DNA of 16,292 bases from Porphyromonadaceae bacterium UBA2751. Its GTDB lineage: Bacteria; Bacteroidota; Bacteroidia; Bacteroidales; Muribaculaceae. Within the stretch, counting starts at the first letter, position 1, and every line of letters starts with the position of its first letter. A program made the position numbers and the translations under genes. The notes under the pieces are model-generated. The model was given only the letters and a program-made list of their open reading frames with translations. It was not told where the DNA came from and ran no database searches. The DNA lies in NCBI GenBank assembly GCA_002353285.1, contig DEJJ01000032.1, forward strand, positions 1-16,292. Reading direction: 5' to 3'. Shown here piece after piece: positions 5,918 to 13,226 of the stretch.

Positions 5918-7249
5918 TCAAGAAGCGCGTCCCTTGATTTTACCACTCTTCATGAGTCCATCGTAGTGGTGCATGCGCAAGTGAGTCTCGATTTGCTGTA
6001 GAGTGTCGAGAACCACACCCACTGTGATGAGCAATGAAGTTCCACCGAAGAATTGCGCAAAGTTCTGGTTCACTCCAAAGAGTCGAGCAAAAGCAGGCAG
6101 GATGGCCACAATGCCGAGGAAGATAGATCCTGGCAAGGTGATGCGCGACATGATAGAGTCGAGATACTCGGCAGTTTTCTTGCCTGGCTTGATGCCTGGG
6201 ATGAAGCCGCTGTTTTTCTTCATTTCCTCGGCCATCTGAGTGGGTCGCACTGTGATGGCGGTGTAGAAATAGGTGAAAGCGACGATAAGCAAGAAGTAAA
6301 CGACGTTGTACCAGAATCCGTTCATATCACCGAACACGCGTGCCACGCTGCCGAGGAAACCCGACTTGCTGGCGCCGAAACCGGCGAGAGTGATGGGGAT
6401 GAACATCAGAGCCTGAGCGAAGATGATAGGCATCACGTTAGCAGCATTGACCTTGAGGGGGATGTACTGGCGTGCGCCACCATATTGCTTGTTGCCCACA
6501 ATTCTCTTAGCATACTGCACAGGCACTTTGCGTGTGCCCTGAGTGAGCATCACAGCTCCTGCAGTGATAGCGAAGAGCACGATAATCTCGACGAGGAACA
6601 TGATGAGACCACCCTGAGCGTTGGTGAGACGACCGACGAATTCCTGAGCGAAGGCTCCTGGCAGACGTGCGATGATACCCACGAGGATGATCATAGAGAT
6701 ACCGTTACCAATGCCCTTGTCGGTGATTTTCTCACCGAGCCACATGATGAACATTGCACCAGCGGTGAGGACGATGGTGAGGAAGATCATGGTCCACGGT
6801 CCCATCTCAACGGCACCGCCGGCACTCTGCACCTGAACCCTGAGGTTGATAAGATAAGCAGGAGCCTGAACGAGCAGGATGAGGACAGTGAGATAGCGTG
6901 TGTACTGGTTGAGCTTCATGCGGCCGCTCTCGCCTTCACGTTGCATCTTCTGGAAGCTTGGCATTACCATGCCGAGCAGCTGAATAACGATGGAGGCGGT
7001 GATGTAGGGCATGATACCCAACGCGAAGATTGAGGCCTGCGAGAAAGCGCCACCTGAGAACATGTCGAGCAGCTGCATGAGGCCGCTGTCGGTGAACTTC
7101 TTGAGTGCAGTGAGTGCTTCAGGATTGATGCCTGGCAGGACTACGTAGCATCCAAATCGGTAGATAAGGATGAAGAGGAAAGTTATTCCCAGTCGCCTGC
7201 GCAGGTCTTCAATCTTCCAGATGTTCTTTATGGTTTGTATAAGTTTCAT
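5918..7249 (-). CDS. secY: Protein translocase subunit SecY
   Basis: SecY is the channel of the Sec translocon, moving or inserting proteins through the inner membrane with SecE, SecG and SecA. The 443-residue product has the expected series of about ten hydrophobic segments. Family motifs are the plug/TM2 stretch ALGIMPYITASIVIQLL (77-92), GEKITDKGIGNGIS (172-185), the cytoplasmic loop SGFIPGIKPGKKT (347-359) and GGTSLLITVGVVLDT (402-416). It lies 28 nt after rplO, the classic spc-operon position, and a 12-bp direct repeat fills that gap. Confidence 0.98.
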   Translation of the reverse strand: MKLIQTIKNIWKIEDLRRRLGITFLFILIYRFGCYVVLPGINPEALTALKKFTDSGLMQLLDMFSGGAFSQASIFALGIMPYITASIVIQLLGMVMPSFQKMQREGESGRMKLNQYTRYLTVLILLVQAPAYLINLRVQVQSAGGAVEMGPWTMIFLTIVLTAGAMFIMWLGEKITDKGIGNGISMIILVGIIARLPGAFAQEFVGRLTNAQGGLIMFLVEIIVLFAITAGAVMLTQGTRKVPVQYAKRIVGNKQYGGARQYIPLKVNAANVMPIIFAQALMFIPITLAGFGASKSGFLGSVARVFGDMNGFWYNVVYFLLIVAFTYFYTAITVRPTQMAEEMKKNSGFIPGIKPGKKTAEYLDSIMSRITLPGSIFLGIVAILPAFARLFGVNQNFAQFFGGTSLLITVGVVLDTLQQIETHLRMHHYDGLMKSGKIKGRAS

Positions 7250-7252
7250 TAT

Positions 7253-7280
7253 CTCTTAAACTTATTAACTCTTAAACTTA
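7253..7280 (-). repeat. 12-bp direct repeat spanning the rplO-secY junction
   Basis: TAAGTTTAAGAG occurs twice at a 16-bp period (7269-7280 and 7253-7264 on the plus-strand scale). The first copy begins with the rplO stop codon and the second ends 3 nt before the secY ATG. The AAGAG end of the second copy is weakly Shine-Dalgarno-like. Confidence 0.7.
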
Positions 7281-7724
7281 AAGTTTGTTGATAGTACCTC
7301 CGGCTGCAGTGATGATTTCTTCAGCCTTTTTAGAGAAAGCGTTGGCCTCCACGTCAACCTTCTTAGAAAGAGAGCCGACACCGAGGATTTTCACCAATTG
7401 GTTCTTGCGAACGTAACCTGCCTGGATGAGTGTAGCCACTGAGATCTTATCAAGTTCCTTAGCAACAGCGAGGTCGTTGATAGTGTTGATGTTGATGGCC
7501 TTGTACTCAACGCGGTTGATGTTCTTGAAGCCGTATTTAGGCACACGGCGCTGGAGTGGCATCTGTCCACCCTCAAAGCCGACTTTCTTCTTGTAACCCG
7601 AGCGGGACTTAGCACCCTTGTGACCACGAGTAGAAGTACCTCCCATGCCGCTGCCAGGTCCTCGACCGATGCGGCGCTTGCTCTTGTTGGAGCCAACAGC
7701 TGGTGTTAAATTATTTAATTCCAT
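7278..7724 (-). CDS. rplO: 50S ribosomal protein L15
   Basis: L15 (uL15) is a late-assembly large-subunit protein whose long N-terminal arm runs into the 23S rRNA core. The 148-residue product has the glycine- and arginine-rich arm (IGRGPGSGMGGTSTRGHKGA, about residues 19-38), FEGGQMPLQRRVPKYGF, and a globular C-terminal domain. It lies 15 nt after rpmD and leads into secY, as in nearly all spc operons. Confidence 0.98.
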   Translation of the reverse strand: MELNNLTPAVGSNKSKRRIGRGPGSGMGGTSTRGHKGAKSRSGYKKKVGFEGGQMPLQRRVPKYGFKNINRVEYKAININTINDLAVAKELDKISVATLIQAGYVRKNQLVKILGVGSLSKKVDVEANAFSKKAEEIITAAGGTINKL

Positions 7725-7739
7725 GATTGTTAAAACTTA

Positions 7740-7922
7740 TTATTCGGCGTTGGTCACTTCAACGAGGTGACTAACTTTGTTAACCATACCCAAGATTTGA
7801 GGAGTAGCTTCCACCTCAACGACTTGATTCATTTTTCTCAGCCCCAGTGCATCGAGGGTCTTCTTCTGTCGAGCCGGACGATTGATGCGGCTCTTGACTT
7901 GTTTAATCCTGATTTTAGCCAT
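7740..7922 (-). CDS. rpmD: 50S ribosomal protein L30
   Basis: L30 (uL30) is a small large-subunit protein that binds 5S/23S rRNA regions. The product is 60 residues, normal for the short bacterial form. It begins AKIRIKQVKSRINRPARQKK and contains LDALGLRKMNQVVEVEATPQ, the typical LGLRKxNxxV pattern. It lies 17 nt after rpsE and 15 nt before rplO. Confidence 0.97.
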   Translation of the reverse strand: MAKIRIKQVKSRINRPARQKKTLDALGLRKMNQVVEVEATPQILGMVNKVSHLVEVTNAE

Positions 7923-7939
7923 AGTGAATAGTCTAAATA

Positions 7940-8455
7940 TTAACCGTTAAACACTTTGTCGAGAGAAACGCCACGATAGTGGGCGATAGTCATAGGACTG
8001 CGTAGCTCGGCGAGGGCCTTGAAAGTAGCCTTAACGAGGTTGTGGGGGTTGGATGAGCCTTTTGACTTACAGATCACGTCGGTGACACCCACGCTCTCGA
8101 GAACGGCACGCATGGCACCACCAGCCTTAACACCGGTACCAGGGGTAGCGGGTTGCATGATGATGCGTGAGCCACCGAACTTAGCGGCTTGCTCATGAGG
8201 GATAGTGCCCTTGTAGACTGGCACCTTGATGAGGTTTTTCTTAGCCACTTCCACGCCCTTGGCGATGGCAGTGGTAACCTCATTGGCCTTACCGAGGCCG
8301 TAACCTATCACACCGTTGCCGTCACCAACGACAACGATAGCAGCGAACGTGAAAGTGCGACCACCCTTTGTAACCTTGGTGGTGCGGTTGATAGCCACGA
8401 GGCGATCTTGGAGTTCCACATCGCTAGAAATCTTAACTCTATTAATTTTAGCCAT
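7940..8455 (-). CDS. rpsE: 30S ribosomal protein S5
   Basis: S5 (uS5) lines the mRNA entry channel with S3 and S4 and influences decoding fidelity. The 171-residue product contains the double-stranded-RNA-binding-like N-terminal domain, with the glycine loop VVGDGNGVIGYGLGKANEV, and a C-terminal domain with GTGVKAGGAMRAVLESVGV. It starts with MAKINRVKISSDVELQDRLV and lies 9 nt after rplR. Motifs and length are normal. Confidence 0.98.
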   Translation of the reverse strand: MAKINRVKISSDVELQDRLVAINRTTKVTKGGRTFTFAAIVVVGDGNGVIGYGLGKANEVTTAIAKGVEVAKKNLIKVPVYKGTIPHEQAAKFGGSRIIMQPATPGTGVKAGGAMRAVLESVGVTDVICKSKGSSNPHNLVKATFKALAELRSPMTIAHYRGVSLDKVFNG

Positions 8456-8464
8456 GACTTTGAT

Positions 8465-8806
8465 TTAAAATTTGAGACCACCCTTGCGTGCTCCATCGGC
8501 GAGTGCTTTCACGCGTCCGTGGAACAGGAAACCATTGCGGTCGAAAACTACAGTATCAATACCTGCGGCGATAGCCTTCTTGGCTACGTTCTCGCCTACT
8601 TGAGCTGCTATTTCGCTCTTGTTGCCTTGCTCGATTCCCTTGCTTGAAGCCGAAACGATGGTGTTGCCGGCAACGTCGTCGATGAGCTGGGCATAGATTT
8701 GCTTGTTGCTGCGGAAGACGCACAAGCGAGGACGCTGTGCAGTGCCGCTAATCTTGCCGCGAATGCGAGCTTTGATTTTTCTGCGTCTTTGTTCTTTAGA
8801 TATCAT
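8465..8806 (-). CDS. rplR: 50S ribosomal protein L18
   Basis: L18 (uL18) binds 5S rRNA and, with L5, anchors it to the large subunit in the central protuberance. The 113-residue product has the basic N-terminal RNA-binding segment (KEQRRRKIKARIRGKISG), PRLCVFRSNKQIYAQLIDD and the C-terminal FDRNGFLFHGRVKALADGAR. It lies 23 nt after rplF and 9 nt before rpsE. Nothing is unusual. Confidence 0.98.
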   Translation of the reverse strand: MISKEQRRRKIKARIRGKISGTAQRPRLCVFRSNKQIYAQLIDDVAGNTIVSASSKGIEQGNKSEIAAQVGENVAKKAIAAGIDTVVFDRNGFLFHGRVKALADGARKGGLKF

Positions 8807-8829
8807 AGTAGTGAAAAGTGTCTTAATTA

Positions 8830-9387
8830 TTATTTGGCAGCAGCCGTTTTACCTGACTTGCGGCGAATAACCTCGCCAACGAACTTAACACCCTTGCCCT
8901 TGTAAGGTTCGGGCTTGCGGAACGAGCGAATCTTGGCGCAGATTTGCCCCAGGAGCTGCTTGTCGCAAGACTCGAGAGTGATGAGGGGGTTCTTGTTACG
9001 CTCGGTAACGGCATTACCCTTCACCTCATTGGGCAGCTTAAGATAAATAACGTGAGAGAAACCGAGAGCCAGCTCAAGAGTTTGAGGGTTCTTCATAGTG
9101 GCGCGGTAACCGACACCCACGATTTCGAGTTCCTTCTTGAAACCTTCGCTCACACCGACAACCATGTTGTTGATAAGAGCGCGATAGAGGCCGTGCTGAG
9201 CACGAGACTCACGATTATCGTCAGGACGGTTAACAGAGAGTTGTCCGTCTTCGATTTCCACCTTGATATTGGGGTTAATGGCTTGCTTGAGCTCGCCTTT
9301 AGGTCCCTTGACAGTGATAACATTGTCCTTCATATCGATTGTTACGCCGGCGGGTATAGCGATTGGCAGTTTACCTATTCTTGACAT
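8830..9387 (-). CDS. rplF: 50S ribosomal protein L6
   Basis: L6 (uL6) is a two-domain large-subunit protein near the factor-binding site and sarcin-ricin loop. The 185-residue product carries the C-terminal signature around 148-166 (QICAKIRSFRKPEPYKGKG). An AGGAGG lies 8 nt before its ATG. That is an ideal Shine-Dalgarno for most bacteria but unusual in Bacteroidota, whose genes mostly lack one; almost no other gene in this window has such a site. It lies 19 nt after rpsH. Confidence 0.98.
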   Translation of the reverse strand: MSRIGKLPIAIPAGVTIDMKDNVITVKGPKGELKQAINPNIKVEIEDGQLSVNRPDDNRESRAQHGLYRALINNMVVGVSEGFKKELEIVGVGYRATMKNPQTLELALGFSHVIYLKLPNEVKGNAVTERNKNPLITLESCDKQLLGQICAKIRSFRKPEPYKGKGVKFVGEVIRRKSGKTAAAK

Positions 9388-9395
9388 AGTTATAT

Positions 9396-9401
9396 CCTCC
9401 T
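9396..9401 (-). promoter_or_regulatory. Full Shine-Dalgarno AGGAGG before rplF
   Basis: The transcript reads TAGGAGGATATAACT then ATG, with 8 nt between AGGAGG and the start. Most starts in this window have only A+T-rich leaders, as expected for Bacteroidota, where the anti-Shine-Dalgarno is reported to be sequestered on the ribosome. Confidence 0.75.
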
Positions 9402-9406
9402 ATTGA

Positions 9407-9808
9407 TTAATAAACGTAACACAAAACTTCGCCACCAACCTTCTCGGCCTTAGCCTGCTTGTTGGTCATCACACCTTTAGAAGTTGAGATGATGGCGATA
9501 CCTAAACCATTGAGCACGCGTGGCATGTCTTTATAGCCAGCATACTGGCGCAGTCCTGGACGGGACACGCGCTTGAGACACTTGATGGCGTTAACCTTGT
9601 CGACAGCGTCGTACTTGAGCGCAATCTTAATGGTTCCCACTGGAGCGTCTTCGGGCTCTACGAACTTGTAGTTAAGGATGTAGCCCTGATCGAAGAGAAT
9701 CTTGGTGATCTCTTTCTTCAATTTCGAAGAAGGGATTTCAACGACACGGTGCTGTGCCTTGATCGCATTCCTCAATCTTGTCAAATAATCTGCAATTGGA
9801 TCAGTCAT
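9407..9808 (-). CDS. rpsH: 30S ribosomal protein S8
   Basis: S8 (uS8) binds helix 21 of 16S rRNA early in assembly of the small-subunit body and, in E. coli, represses the spc operon by binding its mRNA. The 133-residue product starts MTDPIADYLTRLRNAIKAQH and ends with the typical STSKGVMTNKQAKAEKVGGE motif and LCYVY. A 109-nt A+T-rich gap with an inverted repeat precedes it, longer than nearly all others here. Whether S8 controls that leader is unknown. Confidence 0.98.
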   Translation of the reverse strand: MTDPIADYLTRLRNAIKAQHRVVEIPSSKLKKEITKILFDQGYILNYKFVEPEDAPVGTIKIALKYDAVDKVNAIKCLKRVSRPGLRQYAGYKDMPRVLNGLGIAIISTSKGVMTNKQAKAEKVGGEVLCYVY

Positions 9809-9845
9809 TTTGTTGATGTTGTTTTAAATTAATTCGAACTTAGAA

Positions 9846-9863
9846 ATTGTTTAGTCGAACAAT
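9846..9863 (-). promoter_or_regulatory. Inverted repeat in the rpsN-rpsH gap
   Basis: ATTGTT and AACAAT (9846-9851 and 9858-9863) form a 6-bp stem with a 6-nt loop in an A+T-rich 109-nt gap, about 38 nt before the rpsH start. I find no promoter match or U-tract beside it. Function is unknown; a small leader structure is possible. Confidence 0.3.
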
Positions 9864-9917
9864 ATTTAATACTACTAAAAATAAATTCTAGAAAAGTGAG
9901 CTTAGCTCGTGGTTATG

Positions 9918-10187
9918 TTACCAGCTTGCTTTTTTCACGCCAGGGATGAGACCTGCCGAAGCCATCTCGCGGAAGTTGATGCGCGAGATACCGAACTGGC
10001 GCATGTAGCCTTTGGGACGTCCTGAGATCTTGCAGCGGTTGTGCAGACGTACAGGCGAGGCGTTGCGTGGCAGTGCCTGGAGTGCCTCATAGTCGCCAGC
10101 GGCCTTGAGTGCGGCGCGCTTAGCAGCATACTTGGCCACCATTTTCTCTCTCTTGGCCTGACGAGCCTTCATTGATTCTTTTGCCAT
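9918..10187 (-). CDS. rpsN: 30S ribosomal protein S14, zinc-free form
   Basis: S14 (uS14) assembles into the head of the small subunit with S3 and S10. The product is 89 residues, matching the longer zinc-free form. It has an internal helical insertion (about 25-45) and only one cysteine (Cys52), so the CxxC pairs of the 61-residue zinc form are absent. The C-terminal SGRPKGYMRQFGISRINFRE and GVKKASW are typical. It lies 28 nt after rplE. Confidence 0.98.
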   Translation of the reverse strand: MAKESMKARQAKREKMVAKYAAKRAALKAAGDYEALQALPRNASPVRLHNRCKISGRPKGYMRQFGISRINFREMASAGLIPGVKKASW

Positions 10188-10215
10188 AATCTATAAATCT
10201 TGATAGTTTTAAAAA

Positions 10216-10761
10216 TTATTTAGCATTCTTGAAAGGAAGACCGAACTCCTTGAGCAGTGCGTACCCTTCCTCGTCGGTCTTGGCAGTGGTAACGAAAGTG
10301 ATGTTCATACCGGTCATCTTGCTCACGTTGTCGATGTTGATTTCGGGGAAGATGATTTGCTCGGTCACACCCACGGTGTAGTTACCGCGTCCGTCGAGCT
10401 TGCCTTCGATACCCTTGAAGTCGCGGATGCGAGGCAGAGCGATGCGGATGAATCTCTCCATGAACTCATACATGCGGTCGCGACGCAGTGTAACGCGTGC
10501 ACCGATAGGCATCTTCTTGCGCAGCTTGAAGTTAGAGATGTCCTTCTTCGAAACTGTCTGCACAGCCTTTTGTCCTGTGATGGTGGTGAGCTCGTTGATA
10601 GCGGTCTCAATTATCTTCTTGTCTTGTGTAGCGTCGCCAAGGCCCTCGTTGAGCACGATTTTTACGAGCTTAGGGATTTGCATGGTCGAGCTGTAGTTGA
10701 ATTGCTTCATCAAAGCTGGAGCAATCTTCTCGTCGTATTGTTTCTTGAGTGTAGTAGCCAT
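10216..10761 (-). CDS. rplE: 50S ribosomal protein L5
   Basis: L5 (uL5) holds 5S rRNA in the central protuberance and contacts P-site tRNA and S13. The 181-residue product contains the family signature (LKLVKIVLNEGLGDATQDK-like region at 28-48), QKAVQTVSKKDISNFKLRKK and a GRGNYTVGVTEQIIFPEI segment. Its ATG overlaps the rplX stop by one base (TAATG), which favours translational coupling. GGAG-like sequence lies within the last rplX codons. Confidence 0.98.
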   Translation of the reverse strand: MATTLKKQYDEKIAPALMKQFNYSSTMQIPKLVKIVLNEGLGDATQDKKIIETAINELTTITGQKAVQTVSKKDISNFKLRKKMPIGARVTLRRDRMYEFMERFIRIALPRIRDFKGIEGKLDGRGNYTVGVTEQIIFPEINIDNVSKMTGMNITFVTTAKTDEEGYALLKEFGLPFKNAK

Positions 10762-11105
10762 TACTTAATCTCCTCTCCTGATTTTTTAGAATAACGAACT
10801 TTCTTAACAACCTTGCCATTCTCGTCCCTCTCAACCTTGAAGCCAACTCTTGTGGGAGTAGCCTTGCGTCCGCTCTTAGGGTCAACCACGTTAAGGTTAG
10901 AGATGTGAATAGGAGCCTCTTTCTCGATGATGCCACCTTGTGGGTACTGAGCGTTAGGCTTGGTGCTCTTCTTAATCTTGTTGACACCCTCGACGATGGC
11001 CCTGTTGTTTTTGGCATCGATGCTCAAGACGCGACCAGTTTTACCCTTATCGTCACCAGCGAGAACATAGACGGTGTCATCTTTCTGTATGTGTAACTTA
11101 GCCAT
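10761..11105 (-). CDS. rplX: 50S ribosomal protein L24
   Basis: L24 (uL24) is an assembly initiator that binds the 5' region of 23S rRNA and sits near the tunnel exit. The 114-residue product has an N-terminal KOW motif (DDTVYVLAGDDKGKTGRVL, residues 9-27), then KSTKPNAQYPQGGIIEKEAP. It ends in SKKSGEEIK, whose GGAGAGGAG codons may also serve as a ribosome site for rplE. It lies 33 nt after rplN and overlaps rplE by one base. Confidence 0.98.
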   Translation of the reverse strand: MAKLHIQKDDTVYVLAGDDKGKTGRVLSIDAKNNRAIVEGVNKIKKSTKPNAQYPQGGIIEKEAPIHISNLNVVDPKSGRKATPTRVGFKVERDENGKVVKKVRYSKKSGEEIK

Positions 11106-11138
11106 TTCTTAAATTATAGAATAAATGTGTTGTTAAAA

Positions 11139-11504
11139 TTAAAGAACTTCGGGAGCAAGCGAAACGATCTTCATGTTAGTGGCTCGGAGCTCACGAGCAA
11201 CCGGGCCAAAGATGCGTGTTCCACGCAGCTCGCCGTTGTTGGTAAGCAGCACGCATGCGTTGTCGTCGAACCTGATGTAAGATCCATCCTGGCGGCGAAT
11301 CTCCTTCTTAGTTCTCACAACCACAGCACGTGATACTGTACCTTTCTTAATATCACTCGAAGGGATGGCGTTCTTAACGGTAACGACAATCATGTCTCCT
11401 ACCGAAGCATAACGACGTCCTGTACCTCCAAGCACGCGGATGCAGAGTACTTCCTTGGCTCCGCTGTTGTCGGCAACTGTTAATCTGCTTTCTGCTTGAA
11501 TCAT
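11139..11504 (-). CDS. rplN: 50S ribosomal protein L14
   Basis: L14 (uL14) lies at the subunit interface, forms intersubunit bridges and is the docking point of the silencing factor RsfS. The 121-residue product opens MIQAESRLTVADNSGAKEVL and has the central signature GTVSRAVVVRTKKEIRRQDG and RIFGPVARELR near the C-terminus. Only 2 nt separate it from the rpsQ stop, suggesting translational coupling. Confidence 0.98.
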   Translation of the reverse strand: MIQAESRLTVADNSGAKEVLCIRVLGGTGRRYASVGDMIVVTVKNAIPSSDIKKGTVSRAVVVRTKKEIRRQDGSYIRFDDNACVLLTNNGELRGTRIFGPVARELRATNMKIVSLAPEVL

Positions 11505-11506
11505 AA

Positions 11507-11767
11507 TTACTTAGCTTTTTCGATTATTTCAACTAATCTCCATCTCTTGGTTTTGCTCAGCGGGCGTGTTTCCATCAGTCGCACTGTGTCGCCGATGTTG
11601 CACTCGTTGTTCTCGTCATGAGCGTGATATTTCTTTGTCTTGTTGACAAACTTACCGTAGATTGGGTGTTTCTCCTTGTACTTCACAGTAACTGTGATAG
11701 TCTTGTCACCCTTGTTGCTAGAGACAACCCCAACTCTTTCTTTTCTTAAATTTCTTTTTTCTTCCAT
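11507..11767 (-). CDS. rpsQ: 30S ribosomal protein S17
   Basis: S17 (uS17) is an OB-fold protein that binds 16S rRNA early in assembly of the body. The 86-residue product begins MEEKRNLRKERVGVVSSNK and has HPIYGKFVNKTKKYHAHDE and the signature GDTVRLMETRPLSKTKRWRL. It lies 32 nt after rpmC and 2 nt before rplN. Confidence 0.98.
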   Translation of the reverse strand: MEEKRNLRKERVGVVSSNKGDKTITVTVKYKEKHPIYGKFVNKTKKYHAHDENNECNIGDTVRLMETRPLSKTKRWRLVEIIEKAK

Positions 11768-11799
11768 GTGTGTGTGGATGTTAATAAAAATTTTGGGGA

Positions 11800-12000
11800 T
11801 TACTTATTAATTTTGAGCTCACGTGCCCTCAACTCGGTCTTCATGCGAGCGATGTTGCGGCGGTCGAGTGTGATTTTAGCTGGATTGTCGAGAGGCGAGA
11901 TAGAATGCTGAATCTTGAGCTGAATGTATTCTTTCTCGGCAGTTTCCAGGCGCTCACGGAGTTCCTTGTCGGTCAACTCTCTCAATTGTTCTTGTTTCAT
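11800..12000 (-). CDS. rpmC: 50S ribosomal protein L29
   Basis: L29 (uL29) lies beside the peptide tunnel exit with L23 and is part of the docking site for trigger factor and the signal recognition particle. The 66-residue product is two predicted helices, starting MKQEQLRELTDKELRERLET and containing the conserved PAKITLDRRNIARMKTELRA stretch. It lies 28 nt after rplP and 32 nt before rpsQ. Confidence 0.98.
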   Translation of the reverse strand: MKQEQLRELTDKELRERLETAEKEYIQLKIQHSISPLDNPAKITLDRRNIARMKTELRARELKINK

Positions 12001-12028
12001 AATAGTCTTAACTGTTTTTTTTAATTAC

Positions 12029-12463
12029 TTACACATTTTGAGATGGGTCGTAATCGGGACGAACAATGAACTTGGTGGGGATAGGAAGCTTTTGAGCTGC
12101 GAGGCGTAGAGCCTCTTTAGCAATCTCATAGCTAACGCCGTCGACCTCGATCAGGACGCGTCCTGGGAAGACGGGAGCGACATATCCTGCCACATCACCT
12201 TTACCCTTACCCATGCGCACGTCGGCAGGCTTGCGGGTGATAGGCTTGTGTGGGAAGATTCGAATCCAAATATTACCCTCGCGCTGCATGTAACGTGTCA
12301 CAGCCACACGAGCTGCCTCGATTTGATGAGCGGTGATCCACTTCGAGTCAAGCGCCTTGATTCCAAATGAGCCGAAAGCCAGCTGGTTACCACGCTTGCT
12401 GTACTGACGCACCTTACCATCGGAGGGTCTTCTGTATCTTAAACGTTTTGGTTGTTGTAACAT
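12029..12463 (-). CDS. rplP: 50S ribosomal protein L16
   Basis: L16 (uL16) contacts A-site tRNA and organizes the peptidyl-transferase region. The 144-residue product has GNQLAFGSFGIKALDSKWIT, MQREGNIWIRIFPHKPITRK and RMGKGKGDVAGYVAPVFPGR, all conserved. The N-terminal 24 residues (LRYRRPSDGKVRQYSKRG) differ from the usual KGRxKGxAxRG pattern of the family, though the length is nearly the same. It lies 35 nt after rpsC. Confidence 0.97.
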   Translation of the reverse strand: MLQQPKRLRYRRPSDGKVRQYSKRGNQLAFGSFGIKALDSKWITAHQIEAARVAVTRYMQREGNIWIRIFPHKPITRKPADVRMGKGKGDVAGYVAPVFPGRVLIEVDGVSYEIAKEALRLAAQKLPIPTKFIVRPDYDPSQNV

Positions 12464-12498
12464 TTTCTTGTCTTGTTAAAAAAATCACACATTAATGA

Positions 12499-13218
12499 TT
12501 AACGGTTGTTCTTGCGGTTACGGAATCCACCGCGGCGGTTGCCCTGACGGCGGTCGTTGCCCGAAGTTGCGAAGTTAGGAGCGAGGTCCTTCTTGCCATA
12601 GACTTCGCCACGGCAGATCCACACCTTGATGCCAATGAGGCCGACCTTGGTGAGAGCTGGTGCGAGCGCGTAGTCGATGTCGGCGCGCAGGGTGTGCAGT
12701 GGTGTGCGACCCTCCTTGAACATCTCGGAGCGAGCCATCTCGGCACCGTTGAGTCGTCCGCTGACCTGCACCTTGATACCCTCGGCACCTACTCTCATAG
12801 TAGAAGCGATGGCCATCTTCACGGCGCGGCGATAGGCGATTTTACCCTCGATTTGACGTGCGATGGTGTTAGCCACGATCTCGGCGTCAAGTTCAGGGCG
12901 CTTAACTTCGTAGATATTGATTTGAACGTCCTTGCTGGTGAGCTTCTTGAGCTCTTCCTTGAGGTTGTCGACATCCTTACCGCCCTTGCCAATGATTTGA
13001 CCTGGACGTGCGGTGCAGATTGTGATTGTTACCAGCTTGAGAGTTCTCTCGATAACGATGCGCGAGACGCTAGCCTTAGCCAGACGAACGCTGAGATACT
13101 TGCGGATTTTGCTATCCTCGAGCAGAGTATCTCCATAATTACTGCCACCATACCAGTTGGAGTCCCAACCGCGGATGATGCCTAAACGGTTACTGATTGG
13201 ATTTACTTTCTGTCCCAT
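12499..13218 (-). CDS. rpsC: 30S ribosomal protein S3
   Basis: S3 (uS3) lines the mRNA entry channel and contributes to helicase activity of the ribosome. The 239-residue product has an N-terminal KH domain with IIGKGG at 75-80, the C-terminal domain with AEMARSEMFKEGRTPLHTL, and GLIGIKVWICRGEVYGKKD. It ends in an Arg/Asn/Gly-rich tail (NRRGGFRNRKNNR). It lies 8 nt after rplV. Confidence 0.98.
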   Translation of the reverse strand: MGQKVNPISNRLGIIRGWDSNWYGGSNYGDTLLEDSKIRKYLSVRLAKASVSRIVIERTLKLVTITICTARPGQIIGKGGKDVDNLKEELKKLTSKDVQINIYEVKRPELDAEIVANTIARQIEGKIAYRRAVKMAIASTMRVGAEGIKVQVSGRLNGAEMARSEMFKEGRTPLHTLRADIDYALAPALTKVGLIGIKVWICRGEVYGKKDLAPNFATSGNDRRQGNRRGGFRNRKNNR

Positions 13219-13226
13219 AATATCTC

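Noticed and set aside
5866..5946. Longer start for Map
   Set aside because: It overlaps the secY end and adds 27 residues that do not resemble the family. The conserved start MIYLKTDEEIE lies at 5865.
6053..7033. Long plus-strand open frame antisense to secY (326 codons)
   Set aside because: It is the complement of a conserved membrane protein gene and has a His/Glu/Asp-rich composition typical of antisense frames, with no family match.
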